DNA of 64,000 nt from Symsagittifera roscoffensis. Lineage: Eukaryota > Xenacoelomorpha > Acoela > Convolutidae. The notes beneath the pieces are model-generated. The model was not told where the DNA came from. It ran no database searches and was given only the letters and a program-made list of their open reading frames with translations. The stretch lies in assembly GCF_963678635.1 (NCBI RefSeq), contig NC_087065.1, forward strand, positions 65,877,374-65,941,373, written 5' to 3'. Both the position numbers and the translations under genes were made by a program. Of the stretch, positions 20,401 to 27,810 are shown one piece after another; position 1 is the first letter of the stretch; every line of letters starts with the position of its first letter.

Positions 20401-22664
20401 GCTCTCTTTTTTATTGCTATTTTCCTTAATTGTGGTGTTAAGGTCATCATTAAGATTTCTGTCATCTTTGTATTTTTATAGTCATGTGTATTTAGTGAGT
20501 ATGCTTTTCGAACTAGTGTTTCGATTCGTACTGCTATTTGCTTGATGGTTTCGTTTGGTAATCTGCGAATTTCATTACATAAAACTCTTTGTTGTTGTTT
20601 GTTTCTTTCGGAGTCAAACATTTTTGAAAATTCTTGTGTAAATCTTTTCCAGTTTGATTTTATTTCTAGAGGTAGTACTGAAAACCATTTTTGGGCTGCG
20701 CCATCTAAGGTTGTTTGTATCAACGCTGTGCGTCGATGTATCCAGTTTTGATGTAGTGGCGTATTAATTGGTTCAGGTCCTATATTTAAAATCAAGTTTG
20801 CTGTTACTGCATTTAAATAATCTTCTACAGAGTATTCAGGGTATGTTCCTGTGAAGACCATTAAAGGTTTATTTGATGTTATTGATGATCCACCCATAAG
20901 GTATGGATTCATTGTCATTTGTAATGATTCTGCTGCATTTGGCATTTGAGAAAAATTTGAAAGTTGGTTTCTTGTTATTTCATGTTGTTGAAGATAATAT
21001 GGGAGTGGTATTTCATTTTGCATTTGTGATGGTTGATACGAGTGTGCAGTCATTGTATTTTGTTGTTGAATTGGTTGAAAAGATTGTGTATTAATTGGAT
21101 TTTGTTGTTGAATTGGTTGTTGATGTTGTGCATCTATTGATTGTGGAGAAAAATTTCTATGATTTGTACGTGTTTTCTGTATTCCTTGTCTACGATATTC
21201 TTGAGTATTTGGTGCAAATATATCTGGTTGTAAGAAATCGTCATCTGAGGATAAATAATCCATTTGATAAGATGTTTGTTTTTTATTTTTATTTTGTTGA
21301 AAAAATGGGTAATTTTCACTGTGATCCTGTGGAGGATTTGTTTTGAAATTTATTGAATTAGGTTGGGTCATTGAGTTATCCCAGTTTCGAGGTTTTGTAT
21401 ATTGATTAAAATTCCTTTGTGGTTGATAATTTGTTTTTGATGGATGTGTATAATTATAATTATGGTCTGCAAAGTTGTTTCTAGTGAATGTTTTGCGTGT
21501 TTTTGATGGTATTGTCATGGGTCTGTATGTTTGGTAATCCATATGTGAATATTTAGGGGCAACCGAAGGTTTAACGGTTGATTGTAAGGTTACCTGTGTT
21601 TGTGAAGGATTTGTATTTCTTGGTGTTGTTAAATTTGGACGTATTGGTGAAATACTTTGTTGTGTAGTTGTTGTGTGTACAATTTCTTCATTTATGAAGT
21701 GTGATGGTGTCTGGATATCTTGTTGAGTAAGATTCCTAGTTCCATTGAGGTTTTCGTTGTGTATGACTGTAGAGTTTAAACTATTATTTTGTGTATCGGG
21801 TAAAAATGTATTATAGTTTAATGGAGTTGCATCAATTGTTAATGGTATTACTCTTACATAATCTCTTATGTAAGATATTGTACCTATTGCTTGACTTGAG
21901 ATTGATTGTGGAAAGCTTATAAATGCGGGATGAGACCATTCGGGGTCCCAAACATAATCTGATTGTTCTGTGATAGCGGTATCATCGTTTGAATTTTGGG
22001 GTCTAAAATTTTTTCTTGCTTGTGCAATTAAATCAATATTGTGTGTGAAATAATCTATTATGAACCATGCCAAAATTTTTTGTAAATCGTGTTTGGTATG
22101 TTGTGAAACGTCGTCTTTCGTGAAATTTTCTTTAATGATGTTTAAATAACTAGAGAGTAGTGTGATTTCATGTCGTACTCTTAAATGTTTAGATGTTTCT
22201 GTCGGTGAGACATTTGTTAATGGGAGTTCATTTTCTAATATCGAAATATAACTATATATTATTGCGAAAACTTCATTGGTGAAAATGGAGTTTGCTCTTT
22301 GTGAGTTATGGTATTGGATGCTTTTTATATATTCTGAAAAAACTTTTGAAAATTCTAAATCAAGGTCGTCTGTTTGAATAGTATATGTTCTATTATTATG
22401 GTTTGGGGAAGTGAATTCTATAGAGTAGATTCCATACTGTTGTGTTATGTTGCATATATCTTTTAAATAGTGATCTATGATTTGTCTTTTGATTTTTACA
22501 TCGGGGAACTCTGTTTTACATGGACTGATTCCGGGTTCAAATAAATTTATGAGTAAATTTTGACAAAATATGTGTTGTCCTCTATCAGTATCTGCATCTA
22601 CTATAAAAGGAAAGATTTCATCATCATCTGGAGTTTCGTCACCTGGGGTGTGTGTTGAACTCAT
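14442..22664 (-). CDS. gag-pol: ORF2: fused Gag-Pro-Pol polyprotein, 2740 aa, intact (A)
   Basis: One uninterrupted frame. Residues 1-~590 are an N-terminal extension, becoming Gln/Asn-rich. About 595-800 is a capsid-type Gag region (LDGAAQKWFSVLPLEIKSNW). A CCHC knuckle has Cys842, Cys845, His850 and Cys855, followed by a ~200-residue Asn/Arg/Ser/Tyr-rich tract. Aspartic protease: LIDSGAES with catalytic Asp1229. Reverse transcriptase: about 1580-1800, YLDD with Asp1739/Asp1740. RNase H: CDASNFGIGAALL (Asp1886), FTDHKP, and DTLSR. Integrase: HHCC zinc domain near 2250-2300, catalytic Asp2321, Asp2381 and Glu2417 (35 residues between the last two), and a GPY-type module (LRKGPYQII) near 2590. 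No stop or frameshift separates gag from pol, so the Gag:Pol ratio must be set otherwise. ORF1 overlaps its start by 26 nt in another frame. Confidence 0.95.
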   Translation of the reverse strand: MSSTHTPGDETPDDDEIFPFIVDADTDRGQHIFCQNLLINLFEPGISPCKTEFPDVKIKRQIIDHYLKDICNITQQYGIYSIEFTSPNHNNRTYTIQTDDLDLEFSKVFSEYIKSIQYHNSQRANSIFTNEVFAIIYSYISILENELPLTNVSPTETSKHLRVRHEITLLSSYLNIIKENFTKDDVSQHTKHDLQKILAWFIIDYFTHNIDLIAQARKNFRPQNSNDDTAITEQSDYVWDPEWSHPAFISFPQSISSQAIGTISYIRDYVRVIPLTIDATPLNYNTFLPDTQNNSLNSTVIHNENLNGTRNLTQQDIQTPSHFINEEIVHTTTTQQSISPIRPNLTTPRNTNPSQTQVTLQSTVKPSVAPKYSHMDYQTYRPMTIPSKTRKTFTRNNFADHNYNYTHPSKTNYQPQRNFNQYTKPRNWDNSMTQPNSINFKTNPPQDHSENYPFFQQNKNKKQTSYQMDYLSSDDDFLQPDIFAPNTQEYRRQGIQKTRTNHRNFSPQSIDAQHQQPIQQQNPINTQSFQPIQQQNTMTAHSYQPSQMQNEIPLPYYLQQHEITRNQLSNFSQMPNAAESLQMTMNPYLMGGSSITSNKPLMVFTGTYPEYSVEDYLNAVTANLILNIGPEPINTPLHQNWIHRRTALIQTTLDGAAQKWFSVLPLEIKSNWKRFTQEFSKMFDSERNKQQQRVLCNEIRRLPNETIKQIAVRIETLVRKAYSLNTHDYKNTKMTEILMMTLTPQLRKIAIKKRASHPSSIREPDLDFRKLVDKLEQAEITMKLEETENLKLQYVNKIETTPTNINNIQESETDLVEKITEILNIYEKNPNFKGKPSFKKWCNYCRRYGHSISECRQKQQDSHNKPQKYKEPNKSFYQYMKKDQNLPNKTVHSNNSSGKPLPNNTSYTRNQSPYNSSYRGRSPERRNTYNSSQNHYNRPNSRNNYSRSNSNTQRFVSRSNSQSRNNYYPNNQSRNSSYNRNRNYSYNRNRSYSNNRNQNYPNNRSRNNSYNRSNYNRPNNNYQNRSRNNSQNRHPSYNNRYRNYSQSPHRNNNNYNNSNNRHRSNTPKHQRQINQVQSNPETTSDPPGIDNTVTDTLQLNQINCTSSDSESDTENTLSINMIKVENDYESVIYEQPFPSHIYENQSEFLQNHYTTPINSTPTTQETNAKNTTEQPNQNVKTKCLNTNHIYQNIQKEQPKEKIWTIPFLLESPRNKEFQPPDLEIDFLIDSGAESNIINIPTWNEIKTLHPKLTPLETTSKLATAQGSTLINYGKIQLFLLPTRTMEQSKILNKPFKQIFHITDIKYNIIGIPFISKYIPTINILNSKILIKDKYTKTKETSLTFFQRLNKQPPFFSKFYPIFNQQRKHLKPLSGNIYNFSIKQVHQYDKEQNKQKFYMSDFEFKPIHKFFKITISSIKYLKNSNSDIISLHVYNNTPYQVTLPLGLLGYCETNATISPIHEKAYRVNNILQLLDICQSTILNEELSINNIISNENRNTDYFTKTPYFKPTFNISNYTEDQQKFLTMFNFQHSQITQDEFEKLAKQLIKYSSVYATSKFDVGKISSSLHLPLKPDAVFKKQRASKVPIHLHDKVNRLLDILEQYNIISPVNKEEQPKGNTFINPVIILAKGESLKIVLDARYLNSLIDESKCNWPIEPIQVILTKINGKYFTTADMNSAYNQMPLDEQSRRLTQFVIGNQQYEFNRLFYGISIGPAAFSAFMSKIFRPLILKKNAITYLDDVFMQSQTKDEMFKVLEKYHQILQNENLKAAPDKSHFFLTRVKFLGHNIERKTITPLKSRIDAIQKLQPPTNKKKIQEFLGMLNFLSKYVYKMQLYLRPFYNILRQQNNFEWNTEHQARFEEIKKLLTEQISNTIPDPDQPFYAMCDASNFGIGAALLQSHNGTNKMNLISANSRLFTQAELRLSTLMRECTAIIYTLTEYEFLILGSKHPTVLFTDHKPIIFLFTQKSNPNHRVYRFQLILMKFPNLHIVWTAGKNLALPDTLSRNTPPELLTRKTTVEIPKNIKFYLAENETSPRLECKYAVKTDIEQSQINNLQHFPLYLDCQNNHYEVDLLGTSTFKPIPYSQWIKNNTQQKRTKQHPPKKDHFPLIEKEDLTDKINLSGPQTNDSKYTINQVFDLHDPLDTIPLSKFEIENIFLPPTDTITISTLKQYQNLDPIIRQLKSWHKYKTKPIKADSTILGNKTLLRYFRKFNNTTINENTDLLEYNLNESTVPCLPISMILIAFNISHTQNIKGHSGSEKTYSNFIQNFYFPNAPIWIKVLCNDCIVCQLNKPYPNQKQIAQKQDFKGQSLYFNHRISFDTKGPISPSSEGNSYIMVIVDAFTHYVALNPVPHCNAYYAYTTLYEHWIAKFGLPEILVTDNGTEFINNEIITLCHLYNIKHKPRTSHAPWTNGLVEGMNRSLQEYLRCIINGNDTKYTEWSADVKLFTLAYNSQITTTLGMSPYEMVFNQKPRKPIMFTANSHKNAQGYCQPNKDSICYNLPLHTHDEDHFHHPQILKLASGTHTEWILNRDKKHNEIYQKITKKLLQRQNINEQINSRFTPASDLKIGTFVLIPNFNTQKGISKKLQPLRKGPYQIIAKPTDVTYKITDSNKKEIVQHRNNLLPYYPKEYALRELTQLYSFTGLKIIQNEPHLKNTEQNDNPTENQNTKPTATKNNTQNHKESPKPRKNRKMTEQIIPQEEIDKSEHRKTTRLRNQPRKNYKMFIPQSKILKKVEFKK

Positions 22665-23106
22665 TTTTTCGTTCGATGACTGTTAATATGTAATTATTAA
22701 TGTGTCGAATTGGTTGATTCCAATTGTATAAATGTACTGGTTTGTGTTTGTACTGTTTTTTTATTCTTCTTTTTCCTCTTTGTGATGAATTTGAAGTTGT
22801 TTCTGAGTCAGAAAAATATAGTTGATCGTGAAGTGGGCAATTTTTATCTATTGATTCTTTTAGTTTGTAAAGTTCGTCTAAACTGTTGGTTTCTGATTCT
22901 GAAAATGCGTTTCGATTTTTTGAAAATCTTTTTCGTGTTATTTGTCTTTGTTTAGTTATTATTTTCCTCTTTAGTGTTTGTCGTTTTGTGCGAATGTATC
23001 CAACTGTTTGTGTATGAGGTGTGATTACAAGGTCGTATTTTTTGTTATCTATTTCACAATTGTGTAAAATGATTGTTTGTTTATTTCCTAGATTTTTAAA
23101 TGACAT
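22639..23106 (-). CDS. ORF1: 155-aa basic protein upstream of Gag (A)
   Basis: The central third is strongly basic (KRQTLKRKIITKQRQITRKR), followed by acidic serine patches (SESETNS, SDSETTSNS) and a second basic stretch (RGKRRIKKQYKHK). This fits a nuclear or RNA-binding protein with casein-kinase-like sites. There is no zinc finger or membrane segment. It ends 26 nt inside ORF2, whose ATG is nested in the ORF1 end in the +1 frame. ORF2 is therefore reached by leaky scanning, reinitiation or +1 shifting. Element B has an intact, nearly identical copy (32043-32510). A regulatory role similar in style to lentiviral Rev or Tat is conceivable but unsupported by homology. Confidence 0.75.
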   Translation of the reverse strand: MSFKNLGNKQTIILHNCEIDNKKYDLVITPHTQTVGYIRTKRQTLKRKIITKQRQITRKRFSKNRNAFSESETNSLDELYKLKESIDKNCPLHDQLYFSDSETTSNSSQRGKRRIKKQYKHKPVHLYNWNQPIRHINNYILTVIERKNEFNTHPR

Positions 23107-24036
23107 AAGGTTTAGAATGACGGATGCAAAGGTTGTTAAATGATTTCTATTTTCCTAAACTGTTAGTTCTTACGATTTTTTGGTTAGCTTAACCTGGGTC
23201 TATTTGTTCAGGGTTGGAGAGAAAAGTATATCGATTCCGAAGAATGATTTTTACTTTCTCGTGACTAGTATAAGCTAAGGTGTTAACTTACTTAATCTTA
23301 CTTAGGGGTAGTGATTGTGTTCAAGGGTTGGAGAATAGTAAATCGATCCACAAGGTTCAGGTATAATTAGAACGCGAGTAGTTCGTTAGATACTATTTTA
23401 AACTTACTAAGTCTAAGATTTATCCTGGGTGTAGTAAGAGGGGGGGTCAAGTGAAGGATGAATAACCGAAGTTCTTCACTGTTTATCCTAATTTGAATGA
23501 TTAGTTTTGTTTAAAAATTTCTATTAGTCTTGGGTCTTTAGAAAGGGTTGGGTAGTGAATCGACGTTTGAGGTCGTTAGACACCAATTAAGTGGGTGGGG
23601 GAGAACAAAGTTGTTCTGTTTGATCCAAGGATAAGCCTTGATGATCAAATTTAAAATTTAATTAAGTAGAAAATGATTTAAGATCCAAGGATAAGCCTTG
23701 ATGATCTGGTTTTTAAATTAAGTGACTTTAAATTTTAATAAAGTTTTAAATTTGTGTAAAGGAAAGATTTAGTGTTTTGATGATATTAGTGAGTTGATGA
23801 TTGCTGTTATGTTTTAGGTGATGAAGCTGGAACAACAGGATGATTTATGATTACTAACCATTTATTGTCATGCTACTAATTTTTATTTTTATTTTCCAAT
23901 AAATATTTTTCAAACATGTTTTGTATATTACTGCAGAGTTTTAGGAAAACGATCTTAGATCTTTTTATCAATCGTTATTGTATAATATTAATTTTGTTTA
24001 GCGCCTGAAATGATTTTGAAGAGTAACTTCAAGGTT
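23107..24036 (-). other. Structured leader of element A between the 77-aa ORF and ORF1
   Basis: About 930 bp without a long frame. It contains two copies of a 25-nt hairpin (23622-23646 and 23682-23706), several degenerate copies of a CCAACCCTGAAC-containing motif, and three GTAAG donor-like sites in sense orientation that are also conserved in element B. It probably holds packaging signals and the 5' splice site for subgenomic RNA. These roles are inferred. Confidence 0.45.
23622..23706 (-). repeat. Tandem pair of leader hairpins (A)
   Basis: Each copy folds through CAAGG...CCTTG plus flanking GATC...GATC with a 2-nt bulge. The starts are 60 bp apart. Element B has both copies (31442-31466, 31502-31526) with one loop change. 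Paired leader stem-loops are a usual form for dimerisation or encapsidation signals. Confidence 0.5.
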
Positions 24037-24270
24037 TTATGTTTGCAAATGGAAATCTAAATTCATTGCAAGTAGTATTCGAAATATAAAAGTTTGTTCT
24101 GGCTTTTGCCGAACTATCATATAACTATACGGCAAGTTTCTACTTTGTCGTATGTCGTCTTTGGTTCGAGGTCTTCTTCCAATTCCGGGTAGTTCTATTA
24201 TGGTTCGGAATATTGGCTCTGATCTATTGAGTCGGAGAGACATTTCAATTAAATTATTGTCGTATAACAT
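24037..24270 (-). CDS. Leader ORF: 77-aa protein between the 5' LTR and gag (A)
   Basis: The first ATG-initiated frame I see downstream of the primer-binding site, 77 codons. It is rich in Arg and Ile (SLRLNRSEPIFRTI, PGIGRRPRTKDDIRQSRN) with a hydrophobic C-terminal stretch (FIFRILLAMNLDF). Element B encodes the same length with three amino-acid changes (30882-31115), all three of which A and B could tolerate as conservative or neutral. That is unusual for a chance upstream ORF. It could be a regulatory upstream ORF or a small protein. No family recognised. Confidence 0.6.
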   Translation of the reverse strand: MLYDNNLIEMSLRLNRSEPIFRTIIELPGIGRRPRTKDDIRQSRNLPYSYMIVRQKPEQTFIFRILLAMNLDFHLQT

Positions 24271-24332
24271 TTTGTAAATGTTTTTGTCTAATTTCTAATC
24301 TATTTTGGTTAATTCTAATCTAGTAAGGTCTT

Positions 24333-24355
24333 GTTCGAGACTTATGGTCGCACCA
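24333..24355 (-). promoter_or_regulatory. Primer-binding site of element A
   Basis: Two bases inside the 5' LTR the sense strand reads TGGTGCGACC..., complementary to a tRNA ending in GGTCGCACCA. The complementarity could extend about 23 nt, into a GTTCGA T-loop-like sequence. The site is identical in element B (30797-30819). I cannot name the tRNA from sequence alone. Confidence 0.75.
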
Positions 24356-24357
24356 GA

Positions 24358-24767
24358 TGAGTTATGACTGGGGTGTATAACTCATAGAGTAATTTCGGAT
24401 AGGGTACACCGTCTGCTCGTCACGCTATCTTATTTTCGGCCGGATAGATTCGTGCAACTTCTTAGTCTAATACCGATCCTAATCTTACTCTTATACTATC
24501 TAGTCTCAGGTTGTTTAACTAGTCTCTGCTAGGCTCAATAGATCTAGGGTATACTGGTTTATTGCGGCTGCTGAAGTGCTCGGGAGAGTCCAACTAATTT
24601 CTAAGTTAAATTCAAATCTCTCTGGTGCTGAAATTACAAGTAACTTCAGCACTTACAAATAAGTGGGTTGTTAGTTAGATTGATCATGATTGGTTAATAT
24701 TAAATACTTTACATTGGTAAAACATTTAATTTATCCAATCATAAAATATAGTTTAGATCAGGTTCCA
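24358..24767 (-). repeat. 5' LTR of element A (promoter)
   Basis: No difference found from the 3' LTR at 5910-6319. In sense orientation: CCAAT boxes in the first ~80 bases, the hairpin (24625-24652), AATAAA (antisense of 24558-24563), and TATAAG further on. The start site within it is not decided by the sequence. Confidence 0.95.
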
Positions 24768-24771
24768 CACT
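24768..24771. repeat. Target-site duplication CACT, right of element A
   Basis: Matches 5906-5909 on the far side of the element. Confidence 0.85.
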
Positions 24772-25139
24772 AATGAATCTTTAGCGCCTTGCTTTTTTGA
24801 TAGCCAACAAAAACCCATAATTTTGAAAAAAAAAATTGTATATTTTGAATGGTTTTTGAATGGATCTATTGAGAACAGCTCAAACAAAACTCACAGAAGG
24901 CGATTATCCAAAAAACTAGAAAATTTTGAAGCTTATAATTTTCACACAAATCCTAATTCATATGGAATTGTAAAGCCGCGTAGGCATAATTGGTTCATTT
25001 TTAACACTTTATATAATCTAGAAACATACCTATCCGATGCAGAATTTTGAGGGGAATATGAGATAGTCAAACTAGTGGCCCAGATAAAGCTGGAGGTACC
25101 TGTTTGATGTCTTTTTGAATTTGCTAGACTCATTTGGGA
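24772..25139. other. Unique DNA right of element A, no gene
   Basis: AT-rich host sequence at the insertion site. Short frames only, with no recognisable domain. Confidence 0.5.
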
Positions 25140-27810
25140 TGAAATGGGTAAATTCAAATTTCAAAAACAGGCAAGGCCGTTTATGCAGGGAGGCTTGCCA
25201 CAACCTGTTGCCTCGCTTAAACTCTTGATGTCAGATTCATCCGGGTGGTTTTTGAAAGCAGTCAAAAAGTTTCAAAAAACGGACATGAAATCAAACAATA
25301 ATTTTTATGAGGGCTCTAAATGCTTGAAAATCAAAAACTTGACATTTTCGAGCGCCTTAACTTTTTGTTTAAACAAGGTTGGGCACAGCCGCCAATGCTG
25401 AAAAACTTTTCAGAACCTTTGTTTGGATCGAACCCAATATATCAAAAACAGGATGGTAAAGCCAAAAATTCAAATAACCGCCAAAAAGTCACAATTTTGA
25501 AATTTTGAGGGTCATAACTTTTTGTGCGATCAAATTTGAAAGTAACCAATAGTGAAGTGAAACTTCTCACAACCGGCCTTTTAGATTGCAATCCAAATCT
25601 TACATTTGGGAGGGCCGTTTTTGAGGAAAAACAAAAATATTCAAAAAACGGTTTAAAAAATTCAAAAAACTGAATTTTCTGATAGTCATAACTTTTTGTG
25701 AAAAACAATGAAACTTCTAACGACTCGCAATCTCCTTTGAACACTAATTCTCAAATTGTGGGGGATAGCTTGTAAAAAAAGTGAAAAATTTTCAAAAGAT
25801 GGTCAGAAAGTCACAGTTTTGAAACTTTTGAGGGTCATTACTTTTCGTGCAAATAAACTTGAGCAAGTGTGAAGCTTCTCAGATCCAGTCTCAGATTTGG
25901 TGGGCCGTTTTTGAAATACTCTTTCGAGGGTCATTCTTTTTCAAGTAGAAAATTTGGGCGAAGCCGCAAAAAGACTGAGCATTTCCCTTAACTCGTACCC
26001 TCCATTGAACACTAAACTTCAGATTTGGATGGTAGTCTTTGAGAAAAGTCAAATAGTTTGAAAGAAAAGTCAAGGTCTCACATTTTGGACTTGTTCGAGG
26101 GTCGCAGCTTTTCTTTTAAGCAAAATTGAGAGTAACCGCGTTTTCACAACCCGCTCTTTTCATTGAAATCAAAATGTTAGATTTGGGATTGCAGTTTTCA
26201 AAAAATTGTTAAGAATTACATAATCTAACTACAAAATAATTCAATTTTATCGATGGCTATAACTTTTTCTGGAAAAATTTAGGAAATAGCCATTTATGCT
26301 GGGGAGCTTTGCACAACCCGCTCATTAGATTGAAACCGAAATATCAGATTCAGGATTGTAGTTTTTGAGGAAATCAAAAAGTTTCAAAAAAAATCATCAT
26401 AAATCAAAAACATGACTTTTTGGAGTGTCATAAAGTTTCGAGTGTCAAAAAAATGGGCTTAACCGATAATGCACGGGAACTTACTTCAAATCTTTCTCTT
26501 TTTTGCTTAAAAATCTTAGATTTGGGAGGGTAGTTTTGAGAAACTTCAAAGAATTTAAAAATATAGTCGAAAAGCGAAAAACCACAATTATGAGTTTTCA
26601 CATGTCATTAGTTTTCGTGTAGACAAATATGGTCGTAACTGTTTATGCAGTGGAATTTTCACATCCTGTTCTGTTGAGTGAAATCAAAAATTCAGATTTG
26701 AGAAGGTAATTTCCCATGAAGGTCAAAAAATGTAAAGTAACAGCAAAAAAATCGAGAATTGGCTTTTCTTGCCATAACTTTTTGTGTGAAAAAACCTGCG
26801 CCAAGCTAATACTAGGGAAAATAATTTTCCCACAAGTAATTGTTTTTATTCAACACAAAGTTTCAGACTTGGGAGAGTTGGTATTGCAAAAAATCAAAAA
26901 AAAAATTGTGAAAAAGACAATTATGTTTATTTCGATGGCTACAAATTTCTCATGCAGAGTAAATTGGACGTAGCCGTTCATGCTGTGAAGTTTTTTACAA
27001 CCCAACCAGGCTGTGAAGTTTTTCGAGTAAAACCAAAATCTCAGATTTGGGAGAGTGGTTTTTGAATTAAGGAAAAACCTTCAAAAACGGTTGAAAAAAT
27101 GACTTTTTCCAGGGCCATAAATTTTCGTGTAGTTTAATCTCAGCAAAGTTGCTAAAACAGTGAACATTACCACAACTTTTAAACACTACCACATAGTCAA
27201 GAATTTTGAAAGACGGTTCAACATTTCACGTTTCCGTCTTTTCCGAGGGTCATAACTTTTCATAACTTTGGTCATAACCGCTTACTCAATGGAATTTCCA
27301 CAACCCGTCCTGTTGATTGAAGTCAAAAACTCAGTTATGGGGGCTAGTTTCCAATAAAAGACAAAAAGTTTCAAAAAATCTAGAAAAAATCGAGATTTTG
27401 AATTTACTGAGAGCCATAATCGTCAGTGTAAAAAATATGGGTGAAGCCGCTAATGCTGGAGAGTTTTCCACATTCGCGGTCAAACGGTCAAAAAGTAAAA
27501 AATTTGGCTTTTTCGAGGGTAAATAATTTTTCGTGCAAACAATATGTGCGTAGCCGCAACTGTAGTGAATGAAGCTTCTCACAACCCGCCTTTTCGATTG
27601 AAATCAGAATCTTAGGTTTGGGAGGGCCACTTTGAGGAAAAACAAAAAAGATTCAAAAGAAGTACTGGAAAAATTACTTTTTTGAGGGAAACAAATTTAC
27701 GTGTAGGAAAGTTGGGCGTAGCCGCTAAACCAGAGGAGCTAACCATATTTTGAAAATTCCATCGAATTTGAAATCTCATATATGGGAGGTTAGTTATTTT
27801 TTACTTGTAA
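25140..27810. repeat. Degenerate ~165-bp tandem satellite, about 16 units
   Basis: Recurring motifs in fixed order: GAGGGTCATAACTTTTTGTG, a GTAGCCGC or GTAACCGC block, CTTCTCACAACCCGC, then GATTGAAATC, CAGATTTGGGAGGG and runs of CAAAAAGTTTCAAAAA. The first motif recurs near 25347, 25507, 25681, 25830, 25926, 26096, 26252, 26424, 26601, 26769, 26934, 27109, 27246, 27409, 27515 and 27683, mostly 150-177 bp apart with two short units. Units are strongly diverged, so the array is old. Short frames in it reflect the repeat, not genes. Confidence 0.8.

Larger units (their letters stand above)
5910..24767 (-). mobile_element. Element A: 18.9-kb env-bearing Ty3/gypsy-type LTR retroelement
   Basis: Two 410-bp direct repeats (5910-6319 and 24358-24767), apparently identical, with TG...CA ends and flanked by CACT, enclose about 18 kb read on the minus strand. 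The pol order protease, reverse transcriptase, RNase H, integrase places it in Ty3/gypsy rather than Copia. Most gypsy-type elements are about 5-12 kb. The extra length here comes from a long N-terminal Gag extension and from at least five ORFs downstream of pol. Identical LTRs imply a recent insertion. Gag-Pol is intact, but the envelope frame carries a one-base insertion, so this copy is probably competent for reverse transcription and integration but not for making full-length envelope. Element B at 30385-48097 is an inverted relative. Confidence 0.95.

Noticed and set aside
22639-22664. Programmed -1 frameshift from ORF1 into ORF2 at the A-run
   Set aside because: The A AAA AAT heptamer exists, but the -1 frame meets TGA immediately and ORF2 lies in the +1 frame.
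5910-24767. BEL/Pao classification suggested by the chuvirus-like envelope
   Set aside because: The integrase GPY-type module, the RNase H/RT features and the overall pol organisation fit Ty3/gypsy better; envelope type does not define the clade.
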